A stretch of DNA of 64,000 nucleotides from Cinclus cinclus (GCF_963662255.1 NC_085060.1:8061630-8125629); one strand, 5' to 3'. Positions 1 to 14,729 are shown, numbered from the stretch's first letter. The notes: generated by a model not told the origin, from the letters alone. Numbers and translations: made by a program.

Positions 1-2240
1 CAAGTCTTGCTCAAATAGCAGCTGAGTCCCAGCCTTCCCACAGCAGAAGATACAAAAACATTTATCATCCAATGCATTTTACAAAATAAACGAGGCCACC
101 ACCACCACTGTGCTCCAGCACCAGTCTCCCACAATAGTTATCAGCCCATTTGCCATCAGGAGTTACAGCTGCAGATTTCTGAGGTTTAAGTCTGCATTCA
201 AAGTTATTTCTCTGGCACAGGAGCCTTTTAGCAAAACCTTCCTCCCCATTTTCCAGGTATACTCCCACAACACGTGGCAGCACATCCACTTTACCTGTGT
301 GCCTGTGGAAAGCCATGGTCAGCAGCCCAAAGTCACCAGCAGCCCCTCAGGTAATGGAGTTCACAGTCTCCAGGCTGATAAGGAGCTGCCCCATTTGATA
401 ACATACATTTAAACGGAGCCTATTAATATGGACAGGACTCCTACCAGATGTCCATTCCCCTCCCCAGAGATCACAACCTTAATCCCCCTTGGAAATTCTT
501 ACCATTTTAGGTGATCTGAGGGAGAAGAATAGGATCCTGAGACCTCTAGGTCTCTGCAGGCAACAGTCAAATACCTGCCCAGCTACTCAGCACCCAAATT
601 AGTCCCAAAGGCAGAATGAACTCATGAACTTGACCCCATGCTGGTAGTATTTGGCCTTGGCTTTAGAGTGAGATTGTGTCTCGTATCAGTCCTGAGCTAA
701 ATTACAGACCCAACATTAATGCTGCTCTGACATGGCAGAAGGGAAGAGCTGGATCATAGCCCTGTGGGGGCCAGAGGGGCTGCAGCCCCAGGAGCCAGCA
801 AAGGGCTGTCTTCTGGCCCAGAAAGGATGTGGTTGAACCCCAGGGGACTCAGCTGACAGCCCACAGAAGTACCAGCACATCCATTCATGGTTGTGTTGGA
901 TTTGCTCTCAACATGGAGGCCACACTGAAGTTTCACTGCCAGTAACACTGGTCCTTCCCCAGCTTCTTCCTTAAAGAAGCTCTCAGCATTAACTGCTCAA
1001 AGAGAGAAAATCCCTGAAGAGCAGCACTCAGAAAGGTGGGTGTCATGATATGGGGCTTCTCTAGCATCTGGCATGGCTTTAGAGGCACTGGCTCATGCCT
1101 CTGTCTTCTTGACTCAGGTGTCCACAGAGCTCTCAGGAAGATCCCAGCTCCATGGCTCCAGCTGACCTGTTTCCACCCAAATCACAGCAGGAAGGGAGGG
1201 AATCTGGCTCGTGGTCACTGCTGTGGGGACCCCCAGGTTGCAGCAGCCCTGCACTCCCTCTGGATTATGCAACTGCTGCTGGCCACGCTCAGGGCTGGGG
1301 GCCAGGGACGCCCAGCTGCTAATCCTGCCTCCCCACTGACGCACTGCACGGCCGTGGGAAAGTCACTGAACCTCCCTGACAGCCACTGGGAAGAGCCAAT
1401 GTTTATCATTCCTTCCAGGGAGCCCTTCGTGGTGGTGTCTGGCCTCTGAAGAGCAACCCTGCTAGAGCCAGGAACATCTCTGCTTCCTGCTTGCGGAGGT
1501 CCATGGAACTCCTCAGACACGTGCACAGTCTCCAGCCTCAGTGCTGGGCTTGGTGAGCCCCTGAGCCTTCACAGCCATCTTAGCCCCCCTAGACATCATG
1601 TGCACAAGCTCAGCATCTCACCAGCATCCTGACATCTCCACGTTCCCAACACGGCCTGGAAAAGGCCACTCTTGACAGCATGCCATTCCAAAGGAGCACA
1701 GCATGGATCCACTGGTACAGCAGATTGAGGCTGGGAAGCATGCTAAAATACAAATGCACCGAAACACTTTGGCAAGGAAAAACCCAATGTTATTCTGCCC
1801 CAGCTCATCTATAAATTCCAGCAAATTGTTTGCATAATTCAGATGGCAACAGGAACCCTAACAACTGGTATTTTCCTGTTCTAATCTTGCTGTGCGCAAT
1901 GTAATATTTACAGACATGAGTTCATTTTTGGCAATGCACTTAGAGTTTGCACCATTAACCAACCTCATTCCTTTCTAGCTCCCTGCACAAAGCTCTGGCA
2001 CCCTCCCACCCAGCTGTCATTTCCTACTTTCCCTAGGATGCCCAGGTATTTTCATCAGAAGCCTTTGCTCCCATCCCGGGTGATGGAGCAGGGTCTCTGG
2101 TGCCAGCGGCTGCCACGCCCCGACTGGAGGTGGCTGCAATCAGCAGCAATTTGGCAGCTGCAGAGGGGTGTGGAGAGCAGGGATGGACACTCGGACGTCA
2201 CAACATTTCATGTGCACAAACACACGTGTGTCCACAGCAC

Positions 2241-2428
2241 GAGGAGAGGAGAGGAGAGGAGAGGAGAGGAGAGGAGAGGAGAGGAGAGGAGAGGAGAGGA
2301 GAGGAGAGGAGAGGAGAGGAGAGGAGAGGAGAGGAGAGGAGAGGAGAGGAGAGGAGAGGAGAGGAGAGGAGAGGAGAGGAGAGGAGAGGAGAGGAGAGGA
2401 GAGGAGAGGAGAGGAGAGGAGAGGAGAG
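2241..2428. repeat. (GAGGA)n pentanucleotide tandem repeat, about 37.6 perfect copies
   Basis: This is 188 bp of uninterrupted GAGGA units, purine-only on the plus strand. A 5-bp unit is open in several frames, which explains the Arg/Gly/Glu-rich (plus) and Leu/Ser/Pro-rich (minus) open frames across it. They are not genes. Confidence 0.99.
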
Positions 2429-3837
2429 TTTGGCCAAGAAGTAGGAGGAAGACCCAGACCTGCAGATGCCTGTGGAGCTGCCTGGCATGACTCACACTGC
2501 AAAGACCCTGCTGATCCCCCAGAGCTGACTTGAATTAAAAGGCCATTTTGTTTGAATCTCTGGCCTCCTGGTCCAGCAGCAGAAATGGAAAGACCCTACT
2601 GCTGCTCTTGTTTTTTTGCCTGGTTTTAGGCAGGTAACTTAGGACAATTTCCCTTTCCTTCCCAAGCCCTCCCTCACCCCCTCAAGCCAAGGTGATTAAA
2701 CACAGTGGTGGTGCAGGTGTAGCACAAGCACCAAGGAGAGACCTCAATGCCCTGTGCAACGTATCAAGGAGCAGACACCTCCAGGAAAGAGAGGGTGCCC
2801 CAGAATGGAGCTGTGCCAGCCTTGCCTGAGCCCTTGTCTGTGCACCAGGCACCCACAGGTCCCAGAGGGAGGAGTGCTACAAATACAGAAGTGAGTGCAC
2901 AGCAGGGCATAACAGGTTTGGGGTGTCATGTTTTTAATATTAAACCTGTCCTGTAGGTTTTCCAGGGAGCTGCCCTGGACACACTGATCCCACCCAGCTG
3001 CAGAGCAGCACGGCTGGGGCATAGTGTCATCCACTCGGATAAACAAATGATTCACGATGTGATTTCCAGAGTATTTTCTTGCCCTAAGAATCCTGCCAGA
3101 AAAGGTCTGGGTCTCTCAGCTTGCTCACACATCCTGCTGTCATTCAACAGGCAGGAACTCCTAAAGAGAGCTGTTCTAAGCCAGGCATTGATGAACTATT
3201 AGTCACCATCATCAAAGAAAGCAGCAGTAAATACCAGCAGCAGAGCACCTGTGCACCTCCTGAAGTAATGCTGTGCCTCCTGCTTCCATACGTGCTGCTG
3301 GCAATGCACAGTGCACCTGAACAGAAGACCACACTGCCATCCACCAGGCTCCCCAGAAAATGAAAGTCCCACATTGCTCCCTACCCTTCCTGTCCTGAGG
3401 GCAGATCATTTCTTTTTTTTAATTTTATTTTATATGTCTCAGGTTGCATGCATGTGTCTTCCCACAGCAGAGCACTTCTGCTCAACAGATGTCAGCTACA
3501 AACTTCCTTGGCTCCTCTGAGGCAGAAATAAAACAATTTTCAAAAAACTTTTCTTTGCTTGTTTTAGTATAAACACAAAGTTTACAGGAAGACCACCATT
3601 TAGAGAGTTGGGTTTGAGAGGAGAAGGGATACAGATACAGCTCTCTCCAAAGAAAAGATCTTTGCAGTTCTAGGTGATAGATTAGAGAGATGTAAGGGGC
3701 GGCAGTCCCCAGTGCCACAGAAATGCTGGACAGGTTTGGCACAAGGACTGACCCTGGGGGCTGATCCAGCTCTCCCAATATTCAGTATCCAACATGTTTT
3801 CTGCTCCCAGCATTGGCAGCAGGCACTGCAGAGCAGT

Positions 3838-3880
3838 GTTTGTGGATCAAATCCAGCATTTGTGGATCAAATCCAGTGTT
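3838..3880. repeat. 21-bp direct duplication
   Basis: TTTGTGGATCAAATCCAG occurs twice in tandem with a period of 21 bp. It lies in non-coding DNA. Confidence 0.8.
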
Positions 3881-6800
3881 TTTGGTCATCTGGGGAAGAC
3901 TGTCAGGGGATGATGGCCCCTGGTCCCCCTAGCCAGAGACCCTGCATGGCAGAATCACACCTGAACCAGAATGGGAATTTTCCACCTAGTCCTTTCAAAA
4001 CTGGACAGTTTATCTTTGAAGTATCCCAGAAATGCTCTAGAAGTCTCAAATACAGCTCTGTGTACAAGATGTGCCTTGGCACCCCTGAATGACCCCACAG
4101 GCACTCACAGGAACACAAGGCAGAGACAGCTGGGATGTGCCCACATCCAGAGCAAAACCAGCAAGGACCTCACTGCAGTGACAGGGGAATGAGCACCCCG
4201 GGCACCAGGGGAGCTCCTGGTGTTCTCAGGGAGCCAGCTCAGAGGGACAGTAGAGAAGGAAAGTGGCAAGATGTGCAAAGGCACCATTCTTCCATGCTGA
4301 GCTCCAGCTCACAGTGGGGAGCTGAGCCTTTCAGTGCCAAGGGAAGATTTTTGGATCACCTGTAAAGGTGGGGGTAGAGGAACTGGGAATAGATTTATAA
4401 GGAAGCTGATGCAGGGTGTGCAACACTCAGGAGCTCAAATATAGTGTGAGTAGAAACAAAAGGCAGATAAGAAGACAGGATAAGAAGAGGAGGAAGAAAA
4501 GGGATAAAGATGCAGTAATAGGAAGGAAAAGTCAAGAGATAACAGAGCTGGAAATAAAGGCACCTGAAAAAAAGCAAAACCAGGAAGAGATACAAACCAA
4601 ATCTTTCCCATCTGCCTCCATCCACAGGCTGGACTGTTTCCAGGACTATTCCCATGGCAGCTCCAAATTTATTTCCCTGCTGCCATCTGCTCTGTGGCTC
4701 CCCTCCACACACGCTCCCGACTGGCACTTCTTCCCATCACCTGTTGCTGACATGGCAGACCTCTCACTGCTGCGGAGAGCCAAGTGACACTGAGGCCTGG
4801 GGGGAGTGGCTGTGCATAAATCAGGAGCTGCTTTGTAGTCCCAAAGATTTGTCCAGCTCCTGCTCCCCATCCTGGCTATGGCAGAGTGGTGGGATGCAGG
4901 CCTCAAACAGCCCCATGGCAGCCTCAGGCTGCAGAGAAGACTGGGGAGAGGAGAGGCTGCAGCAGGTGCTGGGCAGAGCTGCTTTTGAATGAACTCCAAA
5001 ATAAAGTCAATTTCCTCCTGTCCCTGCTCCTCCTTCTTGCATTACAGGTAAGATGCCAAGGCTGTATCTCCCAGCACCAAGGATGCTGAGTGCCTGCTGC
5101 AGTCCCAACAGTGAGATTTAGACGTCAGTACAAACCCAAAAAGTGACAGCCCCAAAAGGATGAAGATTTTTTTAAGTCTCTTAGAAAGACAGATGTCTTA
5201 GTCTTTAAATGCACTTGCTGAAACGTGAGCCGTGTTTCTCTTCCCAGCTCTGTGTCCCATGTCGTGCTGCTGTGAGTGTGCAGGCAGTGCACTGGGAGGC
5301 TCAGCAGGCTGCCCACGACCCCCTTCATGAAATGCAAGATGAGGACCACAGGTGTGAACATGCCCATGAAGGTCATACAACCCTAAGGGGAGACAAAAAC
5401 TTCCTCTACTCCTCTTGGGAGACAAGTCCACGTGTAGTGCCAAGATCAGTCTGATGATTCAGAAGCCTCATAAGAGGACTAGGCCCATAATTGGGCTAAA
5501 AATACTGCATTGACCTCTTCCTCCCCCCCAGCCCCACAACTGGGTGATGCACAGACCCAGCCAGCAGTGCTGTGATGACTCTCAGCCACTTCTGCCAGGT
5601 GATGTGTCCTGGGAGGAGCCATGGGGCCAACAAGCTGCACCACAACTCAGTTATTCCCCAGTTTATTACCCCAAAGCTTCACACTGAGGGCACTGGAGCA
5701 CATTAGGGCCATTTTGGACAATTTTAGGTCTTCCTTTGTTCAAGTTTAGTTGCACTCATGGGCAGGGAGAATTACCAATGGAGCCAAATGTGAGGCAAAT
5801 ATTTGCCAGGCACAGCTTTCTCCTCATGGCATAGCCCTGGGCTTCAGAGCTGAGAAAAGTAACTCAAGTCTCTGTCAAATAAATACCACAGTGATCCAGC
5901 CAGGCAGCACAACAGTCTTTCCCAGGATAGATGAGGTGTGAGGAACAGGCACAGCAATAAAATCCTGCCATACCCACACAATAAATGCTCGTGTCAGGGC
6001 TTTACCAAGTAGTGAGTGAGCCATCACTGAAATAGTATTTCACAGTGTCCATCAGGCTCTCTGCACTTGTAATAGCTCCCAGTTCCTTCTCACAGGCACA
6101 GCAGCTGGCTGGGCAATGCTCTGCCTCAGTGAGGTTAAACAGCTCACTGTGGAGCTCATGGAAGGAAGTTCAGCTACTAGTTTGCTTCACTGCTTGAAAG
6201 CTGGGTCATTCCTTGGAAATCTACCCACTAGGAGTTCGCAGTTAGCTGCTACCCAGACATCAGCTACAACACACACACTCTCCAGCATCCCCCTGACACC
6301 TTCCTGTGCTCATCCAACAGGACCTGGCAGCAAGGAAGACTCACAAGGTGGGTGCTGCAGGCTGTGCTCAAGTTTTTCCTCCAAAGCCTGGGAATGCTTT
6401 CCATGGGATGTTTTCTAACAAAATACCATGCTCCCAGGAAGCTGCTGGGCAGATGGTTCTGCAGACCTCCATCCTCTGCCCACACAAAACAGTGGCCAAA
6501 CCAAATCCCCAAACCAGCAGTGCTCTGTGGCACCAAGGAGCCTTGGTATTTCCCCTTAAATATCTTAATTATCAGGAGAGAAGAAAGAGCTGTTTGTGGA
6601 TGGACTGTGATTCTAGCAAAACATTCTCCAGAAATTCAGCACGTGACAGACACTGAGGAGAGAAAACTTCAGCTCAAGTGGTCAGAGAAGGGCAAAGCAA
6701 AAGCCTTCAGAAAGGGCTGCCTGGCCAAGGGTGAAGACAGGCTACTCTTTGATGAGGACGTGCCCTTCCAAGCATTGGCATGCCAGTTGGGAAGATTCCC

Positions 6801-9800
6801 TGGCATCCAGCACACCATCAAAGCACTGCCTGAACTTGGCACAGGCCACAGGGCCATGCCCTCAGCACCGATTTAGAGCTGGCAGAGCCAGCACTGGCAC
6901 ATGCTTTTAGCAGGAGAAGCAGCCCAATACCCTGGGCAGGACAGTTGCCTCGAGCAAGATTAACATTTGGCTGTCTGCACCCTCAGTTGTCAGCCAGAGC
7001 TGGTGGCTGAAAGGACCAAATCACCCTTGTTATGTGGCCATTTTAAAAATAACCTTTCCCAAAGCCCCACAGTACATAGCCCCGTGTCTGTCTCAGCTCC
7101 AGGAGCTGAAGGGGATCAGCTTGCAGGGTTGAGGGGTATTTTTGGGCACCCTGACTAATTGTCAGGACATATGCTGAGCATTCTTTACAAGGAAAAACAA
7201 AGCTGCAAAGTCTCCTCCAGCGAGGCCTAAGGGGTTAGATTAGTCTCAAGAGTTATTTTCATAAACCTATGCTTTAGGAAGTTTTGATTTAACCTCCAGC
7301 TTCAGATAAGTGAAGTTTAAAATGGAAAAAGAAGTCAACTTCCTTGCACCCCAACACTCACCACAAAGGCTGTGCCAGATTGCAGCAACAAGGGCAGGAA
7401 AAGTGGAAACTCCTCACCTTGGAGTGGTTTCAGATTCACAAGTGCTTCTTTGGCACCACACTGAGTATTTTGCCAGTTTTGTCCCTCTTCCTCCCTCCAC
7501 TCTCAGGAGCAAGAGCTCCCGGCTCAGAGGCTCTAGACTTGAAGTCCTGCAGCCCAACGTGAAGGTGATTCTCACATCTCCTGAGAGGACCAGAGATCAG
7601 CCACTTCTTGCAAGTTTATTCACCATTAAAAAGACTGTTCTAAAAGCAGCCTGTTTTGAGTGGGTTTCTTGGTTGCAGTTTCCTGCTGCTTCTTTCACCA
7701 ACCTGAGCACCTCAGCAGCACTTCACTCACATGCCAGTTTAAGGCAGCACTCATCCAGTTCAATTTCTCTACGCTTACTAAAACAGCAAATAAAGCACCT
7801 GTGTGCAACATCTCCACAACACCCTGAGACACACAGGCCAGAGCAGCCCATGTTTCCCCACCACTCTGCTCTCCCTTTCAAGCCCAGAAGGTCTCTGGGA
7901 TGCTTTAAGCCTCACTGCTGTCTCAGTCCATGCTGTTGGCCCATGGACTTGTGCTTTCCCCTTTCTCTGGCATATATCAAAGCTTGCTCTTCTCATTCAC
8001 AAACACACATATCTCAAGATGACAAGAGCTCTCTGAAGTATCCACCATTGCTCTCTGTACATTTTTCCCCTGAGCTGCAGAGCAATTTCCACTGAGGATA
8101 AGTGTTGTCAATTCAATTTCTAATAATGGCATTAAAATGTATGAGCCATTTCTCTGGAGTCAGGGATAATATTTTCAAAGTGCCTCTGTGATACAGGAAC
8201 GTAAATCTCATTTTTCATAAAGTGATAAGGATCCTGAGTCTCTCTTGAAATACGTCAGATGAGAGCTGGGCAAGGACTACACAGGAAAGCTTTACCTGTG
8301 GGTTTGGTTAGAAAACACAGATTCAAATGTTTAAAAAAGAGGAACAAGTATCTTTAAATCTTTCATCAGGGTTAGGTTTCAATTTCAGCCAAAATAACAG
8401 AGTCCCAGCCCAGAATGGTTTTCAGGGCCCTGCCCTGGTTTGTGGTATCCCAGCTGAGTGTCATTATCTGCAGGATAGAGACCGTTTTGGAGAGGGAAGC
8501 AGGGAATTCTCCTCCCCAGCATATTCCCACTCTAGTTTTTTTGGTAACCTAGCAAAATTTGTGTTCCTCTTGTGTCTTGGAAATGTTAAGATCAGTTCAT
8601 TAATACTTTGTAAGAGACAGCTTGGGCCAAAGGAAGTGGGGAGGGGAGGTTACTGAAACTGCTAAATTTAATTCCTTCATCCCCCTCCTCCTCCAGGCCA
8701 GGGCATCCAGAGCCAAGGGAAGATCTCTCCTATCCTGTGCTCCTCCCAGGGTCTTACAGCAGCTCTGCATGGTGCAGCATTTCTACCAGTGCTTGGAGCA
8801 ATGAGCAAAGTCTGTCTGTGGGTACATCCATTAAACACAAACTTTGGAATAAGAAAAGTGAGATATTTAGAAGAATGTTTGATTTTAAACAGAAATAAAC
8901 CAACTGGAGTTGGTAAAAGCCCTTGTGTATTTGATTAAGCCATCCCCTGCTCTGGGACTAGATTCAGGCCATAAAAGTATTTTGTTTTAATTTTCAAGTA
9001 GCAGAGAGACAATAAATTCAAAGACAATGAGGAACACAGTCTGCAAAGAGAAACAGCCCTTCTCAATACAACCACTGCAAGCTCTGCAGCTAGTGCCCAC
9101 ATCCAGCTGTTAGAGGATGTGCTCCATGTGACAGAAAAGCAGTGCTAATTGCACACAAATGCCAGAGAAAACTGTCAAAAAGCTAAAGCAGATGTGAAAC
9201 AGTGGTTTGCTTTCTTTTAAAACCAGCTTGTGCAGCTGCATTTCATGAGAGTCCTCAAGCGCCGCATCGCTCTGGGAATGCTGCGGGACAATGGGGAAAG
9301 GGGGAAGTTTCTAAATCATGGAGGGCTCTTCCTGCAAGGACCCTGCTGTCCCTTTGGTAAAATTATACCCCTTGAGACAGATTCTCAGCTGTGCTAGAAA
9401 GAAGCGTAGGTAGAAGCCTTGTCTGCTTTGTGCCAGTGCTGAGCAAGGTTAGGCTTGGTCCTGGATCTGCAAAGAATGGATTCAGTCACCCAGAGACAGC
9501 CACAAGGCAAACACACCTTGACACCAAGGTGAAACACTTGGGGAGGACACAGGGAAGACCTGCAGGGATGCCTGTCCTGCTCCCAAATGTGCTGCACCCC
9601 ACAGAAAAGAGGTGACACAAAGAAATTTCAGACACTGCATGCAAACAATTCACACCAGAAAAGCAGTGTCTCATCTCCAAAGATGCTGAAAGCAGAAGAT
9701 AAAATGCTCCACGTGGCATTTATTTTAAAGTTTTTTAGCATCCTGCCCAGCTCAGCTATGGGAAGTTTGGGGTCACAGTGGCTGGGGCACAGGGCTGTGC

Positions 9801-12800
9801 TGTGCAGCAGGGTCACCTGGACTCAACCCCAACCACTGGGACAGCCCAGGCACACCAGAGCACTGCCCACCTTGCAGCTGTAAAAGATGAACTTGTGTCT
9901 GTCTCACACACATCTCACTCAGCTGTAATCCTTTCAAATGCTAGACTGCTCCAAGAGCAAGACTTTCCTGAAGCCTCTCCCTGAAGCTGATGGCTGAATG
10001 CACTGGTGGACTGAGAGCTGCCCATGATGCTGAGGAGCTTGGTCACATCACCAAAACATTGCCTGCATGGCTCCAGAAAGGAGGTGGAAAAAATCCACCC
10101 ACAGCCCTGGAAGGGTCTTGCAAGAAGATATAATTTACAGATCTCTCATGATTGTAAAATTATAACAAAAGACTTCCAAAATACAAAATACCCCTGCTGA
10201 AACCAATCTCTTTTGATAAATGCAACCTCCATCCCATGTTTCAGAAAGCTATGAAGTTAATCCAAAGAAAGAATCATGTTTTTTAATCATGTGAGTAGGT
10301 TCACAGATCACTTTTCGAGGGCTCAGGTTTTGTTTGCATTTGTGCTGTTGATAATTGTTCCCTGTTTTCATTCATTAGTAATTATGTCTTAAAATATTTT
10401 CTAAAATCTGTCAGTGGGCCTCTGATGCTCATGCAATGCTCATGCATTGCTTCATCAAGACAGCTGATGATGTTCTCATGTATTTCTACACAACTTCATG
10501 CGTTTGATAATTCAGCAATGGGGAGCAAAACCCAAGCAGAGACCACTGCCACAGCTTTGTCAGCCTCCCCCTGCAGCTGCAGAGGGACAGGCAGTACTCC
10601 CTCCTACACATAGAGCTTTTAGTAAAAAGTTGTTCTTCTTCAGAAAACGCGAGTGCGTTGAATGAAGTGCATTGGAACCGTCTCTGTTCCAGCAGGGAAA
10701 GGTGCAGGACGATAGAAGAGCCCTTCCTGGAGTGCCAGGAGTGCAGCACAGCCTCCTTATCCTGCCTTTCTCAGGCACAGCTGGTGCTCCACGAGAGCCC
10801 CCTCCAACCCCAGTCTCCATCATCTCAGAAATGACATCTCTGCTCCCACTGTGCCCTGGCAGGAGGTGACTCCAAAAGTCCAGTCCTGACCTGCTTAAAC
10901 TGGGGACGCTTCAGGGCAAAATAATGCCAGAGGCCAAATTTTCCATCTCCTGCCCCAGGTATATTGCAGAAGAGGGTGAGGTTTTTCCAAGCTCTTGTTC
11001 CAGCCCCTGGAGCAGCAGCAGGGGAGAGGCTTGGCCTGTCAGTGCTCCTGTTCCACCAGCTGCTTAGAGCCAAACCTTACCTACAAGTCAAGTATCTCTG
11101 TATCCCCACAATCCTTTCGCAGGGAGAATTTTCCAGGATAGAGAGGATGGCAGAGAAGGGCACCCTTGCAGCATCCAAACCCACCCCCGTGGCTCTCCAG
11201 CCCACGGTCCCACGAGGAATATCACTGCCATACTTCCAGGAATTATAGAAGCCCTGTCTCAGCAGCCAGTTTCATGAACCATCCCCTGCATGATCTCATT
11301 TACAAGGCAAAAGCTGTTTGGCGAAACAGCTCCCACAGCACCCAAAAGTCGCTGGAGCAGACACAGCATTCCTGGCTCTGGCTCCCTTTCCATCCGGCTG
11401 CTCCGGCTCAGGCACCGCCGCTGCTCCAAGGATGAGCTCATCTCTATTTCAGGTTGAATTTGCACTTGGCAACTTCCCTGGTAACCAAAACAAGTTAATC
11501 CGTGGTTTATAAGAGATGTATTGGTTGTTTGGTTCAGTGTCTAGAGGAGCACACAGAGACTTCCCTGCACTAGAGCAGTAGCACAGGCTGGGGCAGGGCG
11601 GGGAGGGCAGGAGGTGCTCACAGCAGTGCTCCGGAGATGGGAGGAGGGAAAGGGGAAAGCTGCCTCTGGGCTCACCCCAGGAGACATGGAACTGAGCAGA
11701 GGAGGTGTGAGGCACGGCTTTCACTCACACACCACAGGTGAGCCTTTATGGCAGCTCCCTGCCACCCTGAACAAGTGTTATAACCTCTCCAGCACATCAG
11801 AGTAACCACAGGGATACTGTTTGCAATCCTCTCCAGCCAAAAATCAGCAAATCTTTCCCCAAGCAAGAATGGGGTCTCCCACCCACTGCAAGAAACCCAC
11901 CCTACCACAGGGACAGATCCATAGTCAAAGTTTCCACCTTCACCTATAAATCATTAAGGTGATCATGGCATAAGAGAGAAGGAAATATTATGGCAAGGCG
12001 TGGATGACATATTCAAGCATCCACCAAAGAAAATCCAGACGGGATTTGACAGATTTGCATCCCCTCTGGGTGTCCTTGTACAGCTGTGAGGTGAACGTGG
12101 GCTGCTCTCCAATCCTGATCCCATACTGTCACTCTGGCCACTTCCAGAGGCAGCACTGAAATAAGTTATACATCAAGTGGCATTCACCTGGCAGGCTGTT
12201 CCCTGGGGAAGCATGACTGGCTTTCAGTGGGCAGAGCAAGGGTAGACAGGAAACTCTATTTGCATGTGTTGAGTGAAATACATAGCTCTGTGTATTTTTA
12301 AAGTGAGATGAGACCAGACAGAGAGAGGGAAATCCCTTCACCCTGGCCTGTTCATTAGTAACCAGTCTCCAGATTACTATCTCAAATTACTCAATCCAGA
12401 TAAGGACCACACCCACCTGTGTTCTGGAGGTGCTATCTGTGTTTGCATTGCCTCAAACCACTGACTTCCCTGTGGCTAATGCTGTACCAAAGAGCAGAAC
12501 AAAGTGCCAGACCCCTGGAATGCTCTCAGGATCCTGACCCTGCATCTGTGGGCTCTTCAACTGAATCAGTCAGAAACTCATCAGATTCATCCACTGGATG
12601 AGGTAAATCAAGCTATAAAAATCTCTGTAGCAAGGGCATTGTGAGTGCACACAGCTGTCCCAAGGCAGCAGTTTCCTGGGATGCTGCAGCCCTGGGGATG
12701 ACACACCTACCAGGAATTTTAAAGAGCTTTTTGCTATCTCAGTGCGATGAGAAAAGGGGAAAGCCAAGAGGCACAAAATGAAGTGGAAAAGACTCAGGAG

Positions 12801-14660
12801 CCCGAAAACGAGACGATAAGACAGAAGCTGGAAAGGGAGGCAGGCAGTGCCTCAGAAGTGACTAATTCCAAACGTTTGCTCCAGTGTTTATTACAGAAAA
12901 GAACAGATAAGAAAGGCTGATGGTAACAACTGCCAGGGGCAGCCAGTCCCAAGGTAAACAAACAGCAAATGCCTTGGGAGCAGCCTGCCAAGTCCAGATG
13001 GTTCCCACATCTTGGGGCATTTCTTTAAAAGAAAGGACATTATTTTCTCCCACCACAGCATCCTCCAGTAATGGTTGGGGTAGTGGGGGGGTACATTTAA
13101 GATAGTGTCATAGTGAAGGGGATCTTTGATCAGAGACCACTGAAAGCACATGAAAACTGAATATTCCCATATGAAGGCTCTGAGGAAGAGCTGGGAGCCA
13201 ACTCCCTGCAGGAAAGTCAGCTAACAACCGCAGTGGGCAGGGCCGGTCATGGCTTTAGTGTGAAGAACCATTTCTATTTTTCTTAGCACAAGAAGAAAGG
13301 CATGTCCAGCACTCTGGTTCATATGAGAGAGCTTTGGAGGATTGAGTGGATTTTTTCCTCAGTCCAAGCAAAACAGCAAGAGCAACTCTTGCTCTGCCAG
13401 AAGCTCTGAACTCCTCTGCTGCTGAGAGCTGGTGTAACAAAGGAACCCTCACACCCTAGGGCACCTGCTGCAGTGCTAAAGGGACCTTGAAGCAAAATAG
13501 GTGGATTATAAATCCCTGTATCAATTGTGCCTCCCTGCAGGAGTCCCTTGGCATATGGAGCACACACAATTTCTTGTGAACAGGGTCTTTTTAGACCCAT
13601 CATTTCAGCAGACAGACACCACTAGAGCCAGCCAGTGTTTGATTTGAAGTTCCTCCATATGTCAAAGCGTCAAAGCATGAAGGTCTCTTATGTCTTGAAG
13701 ACAACTGGGAGGATTTCTAGGAGAGAAAGTTTTCTATTCCATTCAGTCATTTTATCTATTTTTCCTGTTATTTATCTCCCCATCCACATCGCAATAAAAA
13801 CAGAACAGATTCATTTCACCATAGCTCTGCAGTTCACCAAGTAAATTGGTTCTGAGACATTTTGATCCAAACAAATCTCAAGCTATACCTGTTAGCCTCT
13901 CGTGAGTCAGGTTTTAGTTTCTTCTTTTCCACTCATTTCCCCTTTCCAGGGGTGGAAAGGGATTAGAAACAAGGAAGCAAAAAAGCTGCTCTGAAGTGCT
14001 TCTTCCCAGCAGGAATAATTTCCCCCTGTTCTTAATGAGATGTCTGGGTGACAAGTGCCGTTCTGTATTTGATCCAAACAGATCACAAATGCAGCCCAGT
14101 CCCACCACTTTGAATCCCTCACAGTTCATGACCCTTGGCTTCCAGCTCACACCACAGACAGCTCTGCAAGAGGGATGCATCCCAAACACCAATCACTGGG
14201 GTCACCTCAAGGAACAGAAGAATTATGAGACACATCTGTGGAACAAGTGGGTCTTCTGAAAACATCAATCCAAAGTCAAGAGGGTTTGAATTTCTTATTT
14301 ATGAAAATGATGCAACTCTGTAACAGCATCCAAACCAAAATTGTAACTCTGCCTGAAAGTTTCCAGTCAGGCACACAGCAAAATAGCTGCCCTTCTACCC
14401 TGGATTGAACTCCAGGAGCTGCCAAGAACCCTGCCCTAGAGCTCCAACTTCTTCCAGGGAAGTCTACTTCAGCCTTTTTTGAAAGAATGCTTCCAACCCT
14501 GTCTGTCCCATTCCAGCATGGCTATAATGCAATCCTTGCCCTACTTCGATTTTCTCCAAAGCCCTAAACCCAGTATTAGTCCTGTGTTGCCATAGGACAC
14601 AAACCCCATTTCCCATCTATTCTGATGGAGATGAAAAAGCTGGAGAAGCAGAAGAGCCAG

Positions 14661-14729
14661 CATCCGTCCATCCATCCATCCATCCATCCATCCATCCATC
14701 CATCCATCCATCCATCCATCCATCCATCC
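14661..14729. repeat. (CATC)n tetranucleotide repeat, about 17 copies
   Basis: CATC units run almost perfectly with one variant (CGTC) near the left end. Open frames through it (Ile-His-Pro-Ser or Trp-Met-Asp-Gly repeats) are artefacts. Confidence 0.98.

Noticed and set aside
65..316. An 83-residue minus-strand frame at the left edge
   Set aside because: It looked protein-like in composition, but I recognise no family. I could not pair it with splice sites or link it to FHL1.
2038..2533. Proteins with RGEER-like or LSSPL-like pentapeptide repeats on both strands
   Set aside because: They are the necessary by-product of a 5-bp tandem repeat open in several frames on both strands; flanking sequence shows no gene.
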